Below are positions 12,705 to 24,876 of a stretch of DNA of 64,000 nucleotides, piece by piece. Origin of the DNA: Bimastos eiseni. Its lineage: Eukaryota; Annelida; Clitellata; Crassiclitellata; Lumbricidae. Every line of letters begins with the position of its first letter. Within the stretch, counting starts at the first letter, position 1. Made by a program: the position numbers and the translations under genes. The stretch covers positions 38,965,770 through 39,029,769 of the forward strand of contig OY365811.1 in the NCBI GenBank assembly GCA_959347315.1. The letters run 5' to 3'. The notes beneath the pieces were generated by a model. That model ran no database searches. It was not told the DNA's origin and saw only the letters and a list, made by a program, of their open reading frames with translations.

Positions 12705-13118
12705 GGTAATCCTGTATATTAGGTGCTCAAATTGTTTTGAAGCACATTTTTCTCTCCAATAAGCACCCATTAAAATAGCATTTCTTCATCAATCCTCCTT
12801 CCATTTAAACAGATTTTTTCATCAATACAGCTTCTATTTAAATAAGATTCTTTTTCATCAACCCAGTTTCTACTTATGCATTATTCTGTTTATCAATTCC
12901 GATTTCATTTATGCATATATTTTCTATCGTTTAAGTATGATTTTTTCATCAATCCGGCTTCTACTTAAATATAGACAAATTGTTTTCATTGATACAGCTT
13001 CTACTTTTATAAAACATATAGCCGTTTAAACATTTTAAATGACAGCTAATATTGTACAGTAATCAAAATTCAATTGAACAAAACAAAATAATTTGAGCAC
13101 CTAAGATGCAAGATTACC
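12705..13118. mobile_element. Non-autonomous TIR element with internal minisatellite
   Basis: Inverted ends begin GGTAATCCTGTATATTAGG (left) and GGTAATCTTGCATCTTAGG (right, reverse complement) and continue for about 35 bp. A perfect 8-bp target duplication, ATAAATTC, flanks it at 12697-12704 and 13119-13126. The interior holds degenerate copies of the roughly 34-bp AAGCTGGATTGATGAAAA unit on the minus strand. The TIR start GGTAATC matches the element at 76-935, so the two belong to one family. Confidence 0.85.
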
Positions 13119-13126
13119 ATAAATTC

Positions 13127-13904
13127 ACTCTTGTAAATGCGATTCGTTGTTGGGGGCCGAGGTAAACATATGTGAGGCAAATTCCACAGTGGGCGTTGAC
13201 ACGCACGTGTGCGGTAGTCTAGTTCAAAAGTTGCAAAACATCGCAAGCTAGAACCTATGCCTCAAAATGAAAATGCATCTCCTTCTATTAGCGGTATACA
13301 AACAGCGACTGATAAGAAACGTAAGACTTAAAACTTGTGTAAAGAGAATTTATGTCGGTAGCTCACCAAAAGCTTTTAACATAGCTATCTCCGGAAGTTA
13401 CAAACTATCAGTTGGCGCTCTGTTATTATTCCTCGAAATTTTAATCAATCGTTCGAGGCTGTTTAAACCGCAAAGTTTCTAAACGAGCACGCGAGCCAAA
13501 AACACCTAAACGGATTCGACAGACTATTTAAATTCAAACACAACCTCCATCAACAAAGAAAACGATCGAAATTAATATCGACTGCACAACAAACACGCTC
13601 TGCAACAACAACGCTCTGCTATGAACAGAAAACAGTCGATCGAAGTTCATTGCTAAGTAATGCACGTAACGCTATGGTTCCTTGGACTGTACCCATCAGC
13701 GCTGCAGTAAGCGCTTGCATGTGCTAAATATAGCCGCCAATTATATCATCTCGTACCTGTTCGGAGGGGGCACATTCATCAGCCAATCAACTTGGACACG
13801 TAGGTGAGTGCAATGCGAATGACACCGTACTTGGAAATTCGGAAATTCGGCGTGGTTGAGATGGTTATATCTGAATTAAATATTAAACATGCAAAAATAT
13901 GCAC
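13127..13904. other. Non-coding region, nothing recognised
   Basis: No gene with splice or homology support. A short open frame at 13267-13482 has no recognisable domain and I treat it as chance. Confidence 0.3.
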
Positions 13905-14180
13905 GCTTGAGAGTGCGCGATAATTATCCGTGGTTAAAGCAAAGATGGTGGTTAAAGTGCAAAAACTAGTCATCGTAATCTCCAAATTTCAAAAGCGACA
14001 CTTGAAAGCTAAGCGCTTGAGAGTGCGCGATAATTATCCGTGGTTAAAGCAAAGATGGTGGTTAAAGTGCAAACACTAGTCATCGTAATCTCCAAATTTC
14101 AAAAGCGACACTTGAAAGCTAAGCGCTTGAGAGTGCGCAATAATTATCCGTGGTTTAAGCAAAGATGGTGGTTAAAGTGC
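13905..14180. repeat. 110-bp tandem repeat, about 2.5 copies
   Basis: Units start at 13905, 14015 and 14125 (GCTTGAGAGTGCGC...). Copies 1 and 2 are almost identical, which indicates a recent duplication or ongoing homogenisation. The third is cut off at about 14180 by the repeat that follows. Confidence 0.9.
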
Positions 14181-14184
14181 ACCA

Positions 14185-14275
14185 GCTTAGGCCTATTTAC
14201 GAGCGCTGCGTCAAATCAAAAGGGTTGTCCAAAGGATAGTCCGTGGGTAGTCAGAGTCCACTGGAATTCGGGTGA
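14185..14275 (+). repeat. Dispersed repeat, copy A
   Basis: A block with TTTACGAGCGCTGCGTCAAA, then GGATAGTCCGTGGGTAGTC. Related copies are found on the minus strand at 59258-59360 and, more diverged, at about 40350-40440. It is probably a piece of a retroposon; no coding frame is conserved among the three. Confidence 0.6.
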
Positions 14276-14959
14276 TAAACTTTTTACCAAGCAAGTGAGT
14301 ATGGTGTTCAGAACGGTAGCCAGAGGCAAAATCAAGACGAGGCAAATCCTCTGCCCTCACATTCCCGTGCTATTCGCTTCCACATTCCAACTCCCTCTTT
14401 CTTATCCCTGCTATCCCCGTACCTGCTCAGTCCTGCTGGATTTTCTGCATTCTGCTTTTTAATCCTCCCCACTCCTTTACTCCTTCCCTTTAATTGGGAA
14501 CTGTGGACAGTGCGGAGTCTGGGGGTATCACCCGGGCATTTACAGGCCGGAAAAATGTCTCACGTTGTATAAGTCAGTTATCGTAATCGATATTCGGCTC
14601 AGAATTAGGCTCTGCAAAAGATGGCAGAGGCGAGTATCGGCTTAAAGGTGATGTTGGCATAGCTGCAGCGTATACGGTGTTATGATACTACTCTGACGAA
14701 CATATTAGTCTATGGAATTCTTTAGGAATAAAGGATATATTTATTGACAAAATAGTAGGCCTATACAACCTGAACAACGCGTGAAGAGAACGGAGAAGCG
14801 AATAGAACCAGCGATAATAGCAACTCCGTTGGCCTAATTTGGCTCGAAACAAAGAGCTTAGGTTGTAGCGTATAGCCACTCTGATGCACAAATGCCTGAA
14901 CAACTGTGCGCCGCGTTATCTTGCAGATCACATCAGGCCAGTATATCATTCAGAGTGCA

Positions 14960-15067
14960 AGGTCCCTACACAGTATTTCCTCGAACAGCGATCGAACCCA
15001 CACTCTCCACGTTACAGACCTAACCGCTCTAGGCCTAACCAATCGGCCTCCGTGCCACACTGCTAGG
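14960..15067 (-). mobile_element. tRNA-derived SINE or tRNA pseudogene
   Basis: The minus strand reads GTGTGGCACGGAGGCCGATT, then GGTTAGGCC (A-box region, Ser/Leu-tRNA-like), then GTGGGTTCGATCGC (B-box). The arms do not close into a proper tRNA cloverleaf, so it is a SINE head or a decayed tRNA. Its sequence differs from the SINE at 10823. Confidence 0.5.
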
Positions 15068-16208
15068 TCTGTGGCCAATCGTTAAGGTGCTTACACTGGT
15101 AGTTCAGAATTCCGCCAAGCAGTGTGTAAGGTGCTTCGAACTTGCTGCTGCACTAACGACCTCTGCTGTAGTTCCTATCCATAATCAATTTGTTGCGCAA
15201 ATCTATTAGAGTCCCTCTCGAAACTGTAGTTGTAATCCCGAAAATTTATTATGCGCTAGCCATATAGGTCACTGGTGCTCTCTCGACTGGGAACAGCGTC
15301 ATTACTTCCAAAATAACCTTTCAAACGCTTACGGGACTGAGGGTTAGGATGGAGAGTAACGGGTGGCGACGCTTCTGATCTGGCCGCAGGTCCAGGGGAG
15401 ACGGTTCCAGCTGGAAGGGCCAACAAAGACAGGCCTATGCAACTTATGGACCGGGCTGTAACAACCTGCGTATGCAGGGAACTACTATCGGAGTTAGGTC
15501 ACGGGCAGCAGATTGCTGAGAAACCCTTTCAGAAAGATTGGATGGTGGATGACCGATATAACGGAGAAAAGTGATTGACAACCATTTAATCTGATCGTGA
15601 TGTTTACCTTGTCAAATGGGGAGTGCCTCTGCTCTGAGGAGTTAATGTTGAATTGCGCCATATAAATCAGCCAATGCAGTTACAACGACAAACTGTATGG
15701 CGCTGATTTGGTCGTACACTTGTCAAAAGTAGGAGGACGTGTCACGTGCATACATTTATATCTCACGAGTAGGCCTATCTTCTGGAATAGGCGTATAGGC
15801 CTGTAAATCAAAACCGAAAATCACCTGATGCAATTGCAGGAACATGTAATTGCAAAGTGCACTGATAATTTGATTGTTTGTATCTAAAATAACTATCGCA
15901 CTCGATCTTTGGTGTCGTATCATGTTTTATAAAAATGGCCTATTTAATCTCATGCTGCGCGTTTTGTCAGGTGACCTATAGGCCCAACGAAACACAAAGG
16001 CCACAATATCCTAAGTGTCAGTATAGCCTATGTTTCGTACGATACCTTGCAATAATAGATACCATTGTTTGAGGCCTTGTTATCGTCAACCTAATGGAAA
16101 CAACACTAACGAACAGATTTCCTAATGAAGAGTGGTAATAGTTTCAGTTTTAAAGACATTGTGCAATAAGAAAGATCATTGGCGTCAACTCTTCTCCTTC
16201 ATCCAGTC
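15068..16208. other. 5' flank of family copy 2
   Basis: About 15828-16110 is duplicated at 34271-34560 (shared blocks include AGGAACATGTAATTGCAAAG and GTCAGGTGAC). This shows that the 5' flank was part of the duplicated unit. The promoter was not identified; there is no clear TATA box near the ATG. Confidence 0.5.
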
Positions 16209-18337
16209 ATGGGATCGAAGCAGAGTGCGGACAGTGGAGGAGGTCCAGATAAGAAGTGGATCAGAGGTAAGACTTTGTGCTTTAGTTTCTTATTCTACTG
16301 TGGTGCATTGACTAATGAACAGGGTGATTATGTCAATCTGAGGTCAATTTTACGATACCTTCCGCCCTTGGGTCATGTTGTTTTGACGCCCAAGGGCTTA
16401 ATTGATGTTTGTGTCCCGCCATTTCACTTTACAATGTCATCTTGCGCTATAGAAGTTTTGAGTTTATGATTACGACACATTTGTTGCTTTATAGTAAATA
16501 CAGTATATATATATAATTTATATTTTTATATGATGCATATATTGCCAGAGACCTCTACTAAAATAAGCATGGCGACGCAAGCCCAAAGTTTCCTAAAAAA
16601 TGCTTTTCGGTTTCCATCAGTTGTTTAGATCAAGATCAAATATATAATTATCGTTTCTCCTTACGCAGGAACCTCCGGACAACCTAAAACCAAAAGTGAG
16701 ATTAGAGATCACAAAAAACTTCGAAAACAATTGTTTCAGCGGCAACATGAGCTGAACAAACTCAACTCGATCTTCAGCAATTTAGAAGAGGAATACATCT
16801 TAAACAAGCACCAGCCTTTCTTCGTTCGCTACGTGCAAATGAAACGAATGATCAAATCAGCCGTGGAACGGTTGCAACTTCTTCAGGACATCCTAAACCC
16901 GTCTACGAAGTTGGAAGACGGAAGCCAAGGAGGCGCCAAGAAATTGGCCGAGAGTAGCAAGAAAATAGCCGCCGAAGAGAAATATTACTCGGGTAATGGA
17001 ATATGATGCTCAACAAGCGCATAAGTCAGCAAAAAAGCAAGCAAGTAAGTTAGTTAGTTAGTAAGTTAGTTAGATAGTAAGTAGCCTATGTTCTTTGTTG
17101 AACCAATTGCCTATCCTCACTCTGATGTTCAATGCATCTAAAAGGGCAGCATTCTAATTAAAAACGATTGTCGCTTTCGATTGCTGCCTGTGGAATAACA
17201 CGGTCGTGGGCGAAGGGAGTATAGGAGGTTGTCTTTATTGCAGCACGTGACCTGGGAACATGTCTCTTTCTCTCTTTTCGCTTTTCCGTCAGGTGTGAAC
17301 CGACGATCAGGCTTTCACAAAATTTCTCCACTTTCCTCTTCCCATGATTGTGTCCATTGCCGTTCTTATATCCATGTCTCTCTCCCTGAGATCTTGTTTA
17401 ACATTATCCATCCATATTTTGTCTGCCTTCCTCTGCTCCTCGCTTCTTCCACGTGAATACATGGGTAGGACTACAGGTACCCTATTTCAATAACATACCA
17501 AAACAGTTACCTTCTCATGCCATGTGCTACGCGTCATTTCATAGCATAGCATGCCATGCCACGCAATTGCCATGCCCACCATTTGTCATACTATGCAATG
17601 TTATGCTGCCTTATGTAGTATACCATACACTAGAATTGTGTCGATATCATTTATTGCCAATTGTGCCGACACCTAGTATAGACAATTGTTAAAATTACCG
17701 ATACCAATTATGAAACCAATTATTTCAAATATGATATGGGCCTAGCGCTCCTTCTACTGATTATTAGCGAGTGGCGTTTCGTCGAAACTAAGAAAATTAA
17801 TATTTTTAAATCGACACCGATTATTGTTTACGATTTTGATTAAAGCCAATTGTTTGAATAATCTGTCCGATTATTAGTAGACGTAGGCCTTTCGGTTCAA
17901 TGCTATCATGCATGCGGGTGAACAATCTGGTCTAATGTCGCGGTTGTGTGTTGTTTACGGAGAGTTAAATTTGCATTTAAATACAATAACAATCTCATAA
18001 ATCCGCGTACTTGAAACTCCTCTTGACGCGAACCTAGACTCGTAAATAAACTGTTTGGGTCACGAGGCGTGGCTCGATCCACACAGAGAGAAACACCTAT
18101 CTGCAGTAGGTAACATCTGTCGCCCTTCTACTTGTAGAGCTTACAGCAGAGCAAATGGCTACAGATTTGAGCAACTTTCCAACGCAAATTCAGCAGCTGG
18201 AGGAAGAATGTTTGAGGAAACGCAGCATCATTGAACAGCTCGGGACGGATTATGAGAACTCAAAGAGTCTGATCTACCACAGGAGATACAAGGAAATGAA
18301 GAGAATGATAAAGATCACATTTTCTGCACCACGATGA
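16209..18337 (+). CDS. Two-module helical protein, family copy 2 (possible N-myristoylation)
   Basis: Three exons, 16209-16266, 16669-16992 and 18138-18337, with donors GTAAGA and GTAATG, both introns in phase 1, give 193 residues. The start is an ATG in strong context (G at -3 and +4). The N-terminus MGSKQS fits the MGxxxS pattern for N-myristoylation, followed by a Gly/Asp/Lys-rich stretch. Module 1 lies at about residues 29-84 and module 2 at about 130-187; they end in YILNK...RYVQMKRMIK and YENSK...RYKEMKRMIK. The linker (LEDGSQGGAKKLAE) is almost the same in copy 3. Heptad-like Leu/Ile spacing suggests helical bundles or coiled coils; no transmembrane segment is seen. If lipidated the protein would sit at a membrane; that is inference. 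I do not recognise the family. Intron 2 (16993-18137) includes a TTAG microsatellite and ATGCCATGCC-rich sequence also present in copy 3's intron. Confidence 0.8.
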
Positions 18338-20779
18338 TTTCCACCGCTGCTTCAGGTTCTGTCTCCTCTGCTGGACTTCAGAGGATTCTGACCTTGTGAT
18401 AGATAGGATAAAACAACCTGACTATTGCAGACTCGATTTTATAATGCGCCCGTATTTCTAAGCTGATCTCACATAACGTGGCTGCAGTGTAACGTCAAGG
18501 AACTTCGGAGCTTTGCATTTAAAATATATCAGTCTCACGATATTGAGGCATAGCTACTAGCATGCTGATGGTGCCCATATGAGATCCAAGTTCTCATTTG
18601 GGGCTCATGTAATGTACATGTGGATGTCATCAATGTTCATTAACTGTCAGAAGATCATCACCGTCACTGAAATATAGGCCAAGGTGTGAAATATATCACC
18701 CAGCAAATCGCAATATTTCTCTGTCTCAATGCTCAGTGATCATTGTGCAATTTGTGGTTAAGTTGAGTGTGGAAATGACATGATAAATATTTGGGAGGAG
18801 TGAACATAATATGGGTAATGTAGCCTTGGTGGCTCGGCTGAATCCTATTCCTTTGGATGGAAGACTAATGGACAGAAGGAAAATTTATGGAAAAGTAGTT
18901 GGTGGTCTCTACCGTGTGAACCAAGTAGTGAATGATCTGTATTTTTAACTGTTTGCTTAATTATTTAGTTTTGGCTACATTTCGAAAACTACTTTTCAGT
19001 GACAGCCTGATAAGAGATTGTGGTAAACTAGCTGTAAGGAAAAGGCAGAGAGAGCTGGTTATCTTATAAATAAAGAAAATTTTCTGTGTGTCCCTCCGCA
19101 GTTTTACAGCTATTGACTGGAAACCTTCGCCGTTAGCTCGGGGAACACCTGCGACACGCAGTAAAGAGATTCATAAACCCGCAGCCACCTTCTTCCTGGT
19201 CGCCAGGCCCCAAAAGCTACGGCGCATATCTCACAAACCCATAAAGGGAAAGTTTCTTTCTTATTCGCCAGTATCGTGTCACCTGCGACATATCGTACAC
19301 GTACCAGGTATACAGTATTGTTTGCACAGTCGGTCACGTGGGTATGTACTATGAACACTAGTTATTTACAATATTACATGTATATCTAGATTCAGGCTGT
19401 GTATCTGTCTCTCCTTTTATGCATCTACACACTTTGACAGCTATTCACTCGAAACCTTCGCCGTTCGCTCGGGGAACACCTCGGACAAACAGTAGATGGG
19501 GCGGCCGCCGTCTTCCTCCTCGCCAGGGCCAAAAAATGGTCTTTACCCAGGCACCGGGTGCCCCAGCCAGTATTATATAAAGGTCAATGGGAAGAACGGC
19601 AGAGACATCTCACGGGTGAGGAACTGTGGATCAATGTTCCCTCTAAGTTGTGTCCATGCCTGTGCACACACACGGGTCGTGAAGCCAGCGCACACAAGAC
19701 TGTAGTGTGCGCATATAGGCCTAATTGATGCAAAAATAACGAGTCACGATATTTATTTTTGAGACAACGTAAATCGATTCGGCTGCGGCCTTCCTTCCTC
19801 CTGAAATTTTGATTCCTTGGCCGATACGCTTCATTATTTATCTTAGGTTATCAGAAACAGTGTATGCCTATGCGTTAACATGTACGTAACCATTTAAACT
19901 TACTCAGCTAAATAAGCCTACAGGAATGAGGCTGAATGCTCGACGTATAGCAATAGGTTTTAAAAGACATACGACAACTTGAACCGGTTACACATTCGAA
20001 TCTCTCTGTTTAGGTCTCCAATCTCCAGGCCCATATGTTAGTTCTGCCTGATTGTCTTTAAAACCTTCTTATCTCTCAGTCAATATATCCTCTAGTTTCT
20101 TCTGCTCATCAATAATTGTTCTAGACACCATACGTGTTGTCAGACAATTTCGAGTGCTGAAAGTGACTAACTGATACTGGAAGTAACACTTCCCATATCT
20201 TCCTCATCCCTTCCCAGTTCCTACTATTATTTTGCTCTTCCCCTGCCTCGAGGTTAATCAGAGGATCTGACTTCTTCATTCAATGAGAGAACAGTTCGAT
20301 TACAAGTTACTTAAATAAGCAGCCATGACAATTCGAGCCATTAAGACAGAACTACAACAAACTAATTGCCGCGAAAGTGTGGACACCCAGACGCTTATAG
20401 AAAAAGGACATGTGCAATACGGACTCCTGCGTTTATTTTCCTCGATGAATTTCTGCTGAAGTGGCGCTGAGTAAATCCTCCATATTTTATGATCATTGCA
20501 ATGACAACTAGTCACTGATATTCTGCCGTAGTCTGACGTGTACAGTATATATAAAAATAAATAAATAAATAAATGTATATATATGTATGTAACCTCTTAT
20601 GAGTATAGCTTGAACGCCGTATATATCGTATACTTGATCTGATGCAAAGACAAGAAAGATAGTGAAGTAGACCACATGCAGCTTGGATTTGATTTTGCTA
20701 TTAATAGGCCATACTTTTATAAAATAGCCTTCACTTCGCTGAGGTACAAGTCACACAAGGGCTTCCTTATTCATATATC
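18338..20779. other. 3' flank of family copy 2
   Basis: No further gene. About 18481-18900 has a diverged duplicate at 35686-36090, downstream of the relic at 34271. The remainder holds the local duplication described at 19104-19540 and no other recognised feature. Confidence 0.5.
19104..19540. repeat. Direct duplication of a 100-bp segment
   Basis: 19104-19210 and 19436-19540 share ACAGCTATT, then GAAACCTTCGCCGTT, GCTCGGGGAACACCT and CCTCGCCAGG-type blocks in the same order and spacing, about 330 bp apart. Short frames cross both copies but are not the same frame, so it is probably non-coding. Confidence 0.7.
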
Positions 20780-21060
20780 AGAAATATCATTTGCGTAGGA
20801 TAATTTGCAAGATATAATTATTTAGTATCTTGAGTTGAATAGATGCCGCTGTTCGAGACTTTACTGGCGATCGATAGATCGCCAACTTAATTGTCGAACA
20901 AACCTGAATTAGAACATTAGAAGAGTTTAATATTATACGAAGAGTCGGTGAGAATTGCAACGACTGGGGAGAATAAATTTCCGATACGCAGATGTTCAAA
21001 CATAGGCCTACATATTTGTACTTTATTTTCTTAATCTGTATACGGTGGTGCATACTGATT
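20780..21060 (+). pseudogene. Decayed first-exon region of the two-module family
   Basis: This stretch matches 22007-22250 and 26100-26340 (blocks such as CGAAGAGTCGGTGAGAATTG). At the place of the first exon there is an ATG (20992), but the base triplet that is AGT at the donor in the other copies is altered, so the GT donor is lost. No downstream coding exon follows before the next copy. Confidence 0.6.
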
Positions 21061-21264
21061 CACTGTGATTGCTCTAGATCACCGCTCGGATTTTACGATA
21101 TTCTGCTCATTGCCCAAGTTTTTTTGGCAGCTTCTAATCAATTTTTATGTTCAGAAGTTTTTAACTTTACAATATCATGCAAATTGTATATAATTGTTTC
21201 GTCTCACTCGCAGTTTTATATTTTAGTTCAAGTTTAATGTTTTATTCTAAATTTTCAAGTTGTA

Positions 21265-21535
21265 AGTTTTTCAGTCTCTCCCTCTCTCTCTCCTCCCCTC
21301 CCTTCTCCTTCTCCTTCTCCTTCTCCCTCTCCCTCTCGCTCTCCCTATCCATCTCCATCTCTCTCTGTTTATCTCTCACCAGCCAACGATTTCTCTACTC
21401 TCCTCCCTCTCTTCAACTCTTTCCCTCGCTTCCACTCCCGCCAATCCTTTCTCTTTTCCTCTCCCTCATTCTCACGCTCCCCTCTCTTCCCTCTCTCCCC
21501 ATCTCTCTCTCCCTCTGTCTATCTATATAGATAGC
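21265..21535. repeat. CT-rich tract
   Basis: Pyrimidine-rich simple sequence (TCTCTCCCTC type). With its right flank (to about 21850) it is duplicated at 31790-32165. The open frames across it are low-complexity artefacts. Confidence 0.9.
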
Positions 21536-21826
21536 CCACCTTTCAAGGATCTTTCAGCATGAACCTATAAAAAAATCAGAATACTTAAGATACGAAGCTG
21601 TCCATGGTTTTTTGATTTAGGCCAATACCTTCTCCATATCTAGCTTGGAGTACAACTTAGTGCACGATGTGACCTAAAATCAACAAATCCGACGCATAAA
21701 TTCGAGTTAGGTAATAGTAGGCCAATTCACAATTTGTCTCCGTTTCCTCTTTTACGGCTGCCTCTAGTTCCCAGCTCTTATCTTTAAGCGCTTACGTGTA
21801 CCAACCATATTTTGGATCGTGGTTTT

Positions 21827-22188
21827 ACTGATTAGTATCCGGCATTGCATGTTTCGAAAGTATAGGTTCACGTCATATCACGTGCGTGTCGTTTCTTGAA
21901 AGGTGTATTATTAGCCTTAATACATGATCTGAGGGCAATTATAATAGCAGTTCAAGTACAGCTATGATTTTATCTATATGCTTATCAGCAGTTTTTAGCA
22001 TATTAGCGCACGCTACTGCATTGCAATGACAACAACTGTTTGAGGCCTTACTACAGATCTGTATCGCGTTTCGCCAACTTAATTGGAAAACAATTGAACC
22101 ATTGAACGAATTTAATATTAGACGAAGAGTCGGTGAGAATTGCAACAAATGAAAAGAAGAAAAAATTCCGCAATGAAGAAGTTCACAA
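21827..22188 (+). pseudogene. Orphan first exon (MKKFT) of the two-module family
   Basis: The 5' flank plus a mini-exon 22173-22188 (ATG, four more codons, then one base) is followed by an intact GTAAGA donor in the same phase as in copies 2 and 3. The surrounding 300 bases closely match 26100-26400. No matching coding exon occurs before copy 3, so this is either a dead duplicate or an alternative first exon that could splice to 27588. Confidence 0.6.
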
Positions 22189-22289
22189 GTAAGACTTCGT
22201 GTTTTTTCTTAGTCTGCTGTGGTGTATAATGCATAGGGTCACACGTATAGTTGTTTGCCTGGTGATGATTTCATGACCTTCCGCCCATA

Positions 22290-22890
22290 TTCCAAGAGTA
22301 TATATATATATATATATATATCTTATACATATACATTCATGTATAAATGCATGATGCATTTTATGTATACGCGTGGCGAGTTTTTGCTCGAAACTTGTAG
22401 TCTAGACAGTAGACGAGTAAATAACATTTAGAAGACCAGGTTTCAATTGTAAAACCAACTACTCCAGAGGCAAATTCCTTGATGTCTGCCGCTCCTGAGA
22501 GTTAAAAGAAAGATTCACGACCATCTTACACCCTGACACGATTTTGCCCTCGCCCGTTAAACTCTTAGTCAATGAAGAGCGGAAGAGATCGGTCCAATAT
22601 GTCGACTGAAATATTTATACACCGTGTGTCAAGATGAGAGAAAATAAGAACAACGGTTACATTCTCCAACAACGTTAACTTATATATATATGTGTATATA
22701 TATGTATGTATATACATATATTTTCTATCTATATATATATATATACATACATTTCGTATATAATAGTTATGAATGTAATATATAGTATGATACTACTACT
22801 ACTACCACTTCCACCACTTCCCCTACTACTACTACTCCACCACCTACTACTACTATTACTACTACTGTTGCTACTACTACTACTAAGCTT
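22290..22890. repeat. Microsatellite cluster (TA, TACTAC)
   Basis: TA-type arrays lie at about 22299-22322 and 22680-22745, and a TAC/ACT trinucleotide array at about 22793-22885. Between them is unique-looking sequence without a supported gene. Confidence 0.85.
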
Positions 22891-23209
22891 ATTATCACTA
22901 TCTGATGAGTTTTTTGCGGAAGACTGTATCTGCCATTGCACTTACAATGAAAACTATGATTTCTCTATTGCATTAACCTTTTTACCTACCAAGCCTTCTT
23001 GGTAATTTTCCAACTATCTAATTAAGTTTTACAAAAATATTTACAAAGGCGCCAACATATAAATTTTGTTTGAACGTCATAATATTATTAGGTTGAAAGG
23101 GTCTCTCCGATTGTGGTGATTAGGTTCCATAAGGTTTGTTTCTTTTCCTATTGCTAACCAGGGGCGTCATTCCCCCTTGAGTGGTGAAGGCAAACCCCGG
23201 TTATTATGG

Positions 23210-23372
23210 CACTGATTAGTATCCGGCATTGCATGTATTGAAGTATAGGTTCACGTCATATCACGTGTGCGTCGTGTCTTGAAAGGTCTATTATTAGCCT
23301 TAATACATGATCTGAGGGCAATTATAATAGCAGTGCAAGTACAGCTATGGTTTTATATATATGCTTATCAGA
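23210..23372. repeat. Duplicate of 21827-21988
   Basis: Shares ACTGATTAGTATCCGGCATT, TAGGTTCACGTCATATCACG and ATCTGAGGGCAATTATAATA blocks with 21827-21988. It is a partial copy of the family's 5' flank without the first exon, and the fragment breaks off after GCTTATCAG. Confidence 0.85.
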
Positions 23373-24876
23373 AGTGTTAAGCTTATTGTAACGTTTCGCC
23401 CTCTGGCACAGAATAGTGTCCCAAATGGGGCACCTCTGTATCCAGAAGGGTCACGTGATGTGGATGACTCACACAATCGATTTGGGGATCCAAGTAGAGT
23501 CCTTTCCCGAAGAAAAAGGAGTGGAATTAATTAAGGCCATCTGACTCGTTCTCCTTCCAGGTTCTTTATAATCCACATTCTTGTTCTCATAAACAAAAGG
23601 GAAAGCAGATGCTTGTAATAAATTTAGTCTTTGGTATAAATCCATTTTATCCGATCCCTGGCGCTCAATGTAGCCTATGTTAAATGCTTGCCTGACATGT
23701 ACTTCAGAGCAATATCTCTTACTTCCTCTCTCTCTCTCTCTCTCTTCTTCTTCTTCTTCTTCTTCTTCTTCTTCTTCTTCTCACCTCTCTCCCTAATCTT
23801 CGGCTCTTTTTGATTCTATATCTGACATATTGGATTGTAACTGTGCTATTTGTTCCAAAATTGTTTCCAGCCTTAACGAAGTTTTACTGTGTATGCCTAC
23901 TGAAGAGTTGGGACTAATAGACCTTTCCTTACCTACAGCTACTAGATTCTCCTCTAATTCCCTTTCTTCTCCCATTATTGACAAAATGAACTAAGTGTTG
24001 ATAAACTAACATGTATTCAATAACTACTGATTATATTTCTAAACTAAAGCATGGCACATTTAAAACAAGCAGATTTAGATAGCACACTTAGCAACGACCT
24101 AAACACCTAGCCATACATATCTAAGCATCCATGTTAATAATCACCAACTTGAATAACATTAATACACACTAAACTCAGCAACACCACAAACACAAAAATC
24201 CGTTTAGATTAACTCTTCCAAATCATAAAGCATCTTAATTTCGGGTAGGCCTACTCTAAATTTACCGGCAAAGAATAAGATTCCTTATTACCCTCTTTCT
24301 CTCCATCAGTCTTCTTCTAGACTTCCCCTTTCTACGGACGACCCAGCCTCTCGTCTACATCGACTGAATTAGCTGATTCCCCTCTAGCAGAAATTTGCGC
24401 TTACTTATATAGTATTTGTAAAACCACTTACAGGAAATTTATTTGACTCCTCAGCCTTCAGGTCGGATCCACCTCGATTCAGCGATGAACGCGAAATAGA
24501 TTATTCAATGTATACGAACTTCAGGAAACCACTGACAGCCTGAGACAGGGACATCGTGAACGCATTAATTTTAATTTCCTTAACCCGTTAAGGACCAAGA
24601 CTTTATCAAGGACATTTTTTAATGAAATGTGCTGATCATTTGGGCCTTGGTGGCAATTGTTGATCGTATGTATTAATATTTCTCACCTATATAAAATAGA
24701 TTATGCGAATTAGCATATGCTCGTTTCACGAACATTGAGCCAATAGGCTACTGACAACATCTGAAATACTGAACATGTCAGATATTACATTGTAGCACAT
24801 GACCAAAATATAAATGGATAATTCATGTTCAAAATCGTCCTAAATGTAGCCTAATGCGTTCAGCTTCACACAATAA
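23373..24876. other. Non-coding region with a TCT microsatellite
   Basis: Contains a CT/TCT array at about 23728-23783. A short minus-strand frame (23793-23984) starts beside it and has a coiled-coil-like composition, but it has no splice or homology support. Nothing else recognised. Confidence 0.4.

Noticed and set aside
21177..21530. 117-codon Ser/Leu/Pro-rich frame
   Set aside because: It runs through the CT-rich tract; the composition is that of simple sequence, with no domain or splice support.
22706..23005. Leu/Pro-rich frame (and its Ser-rich mirror on the minus strand)
   Set aside because: Produced by a TAC trinucleotide array.
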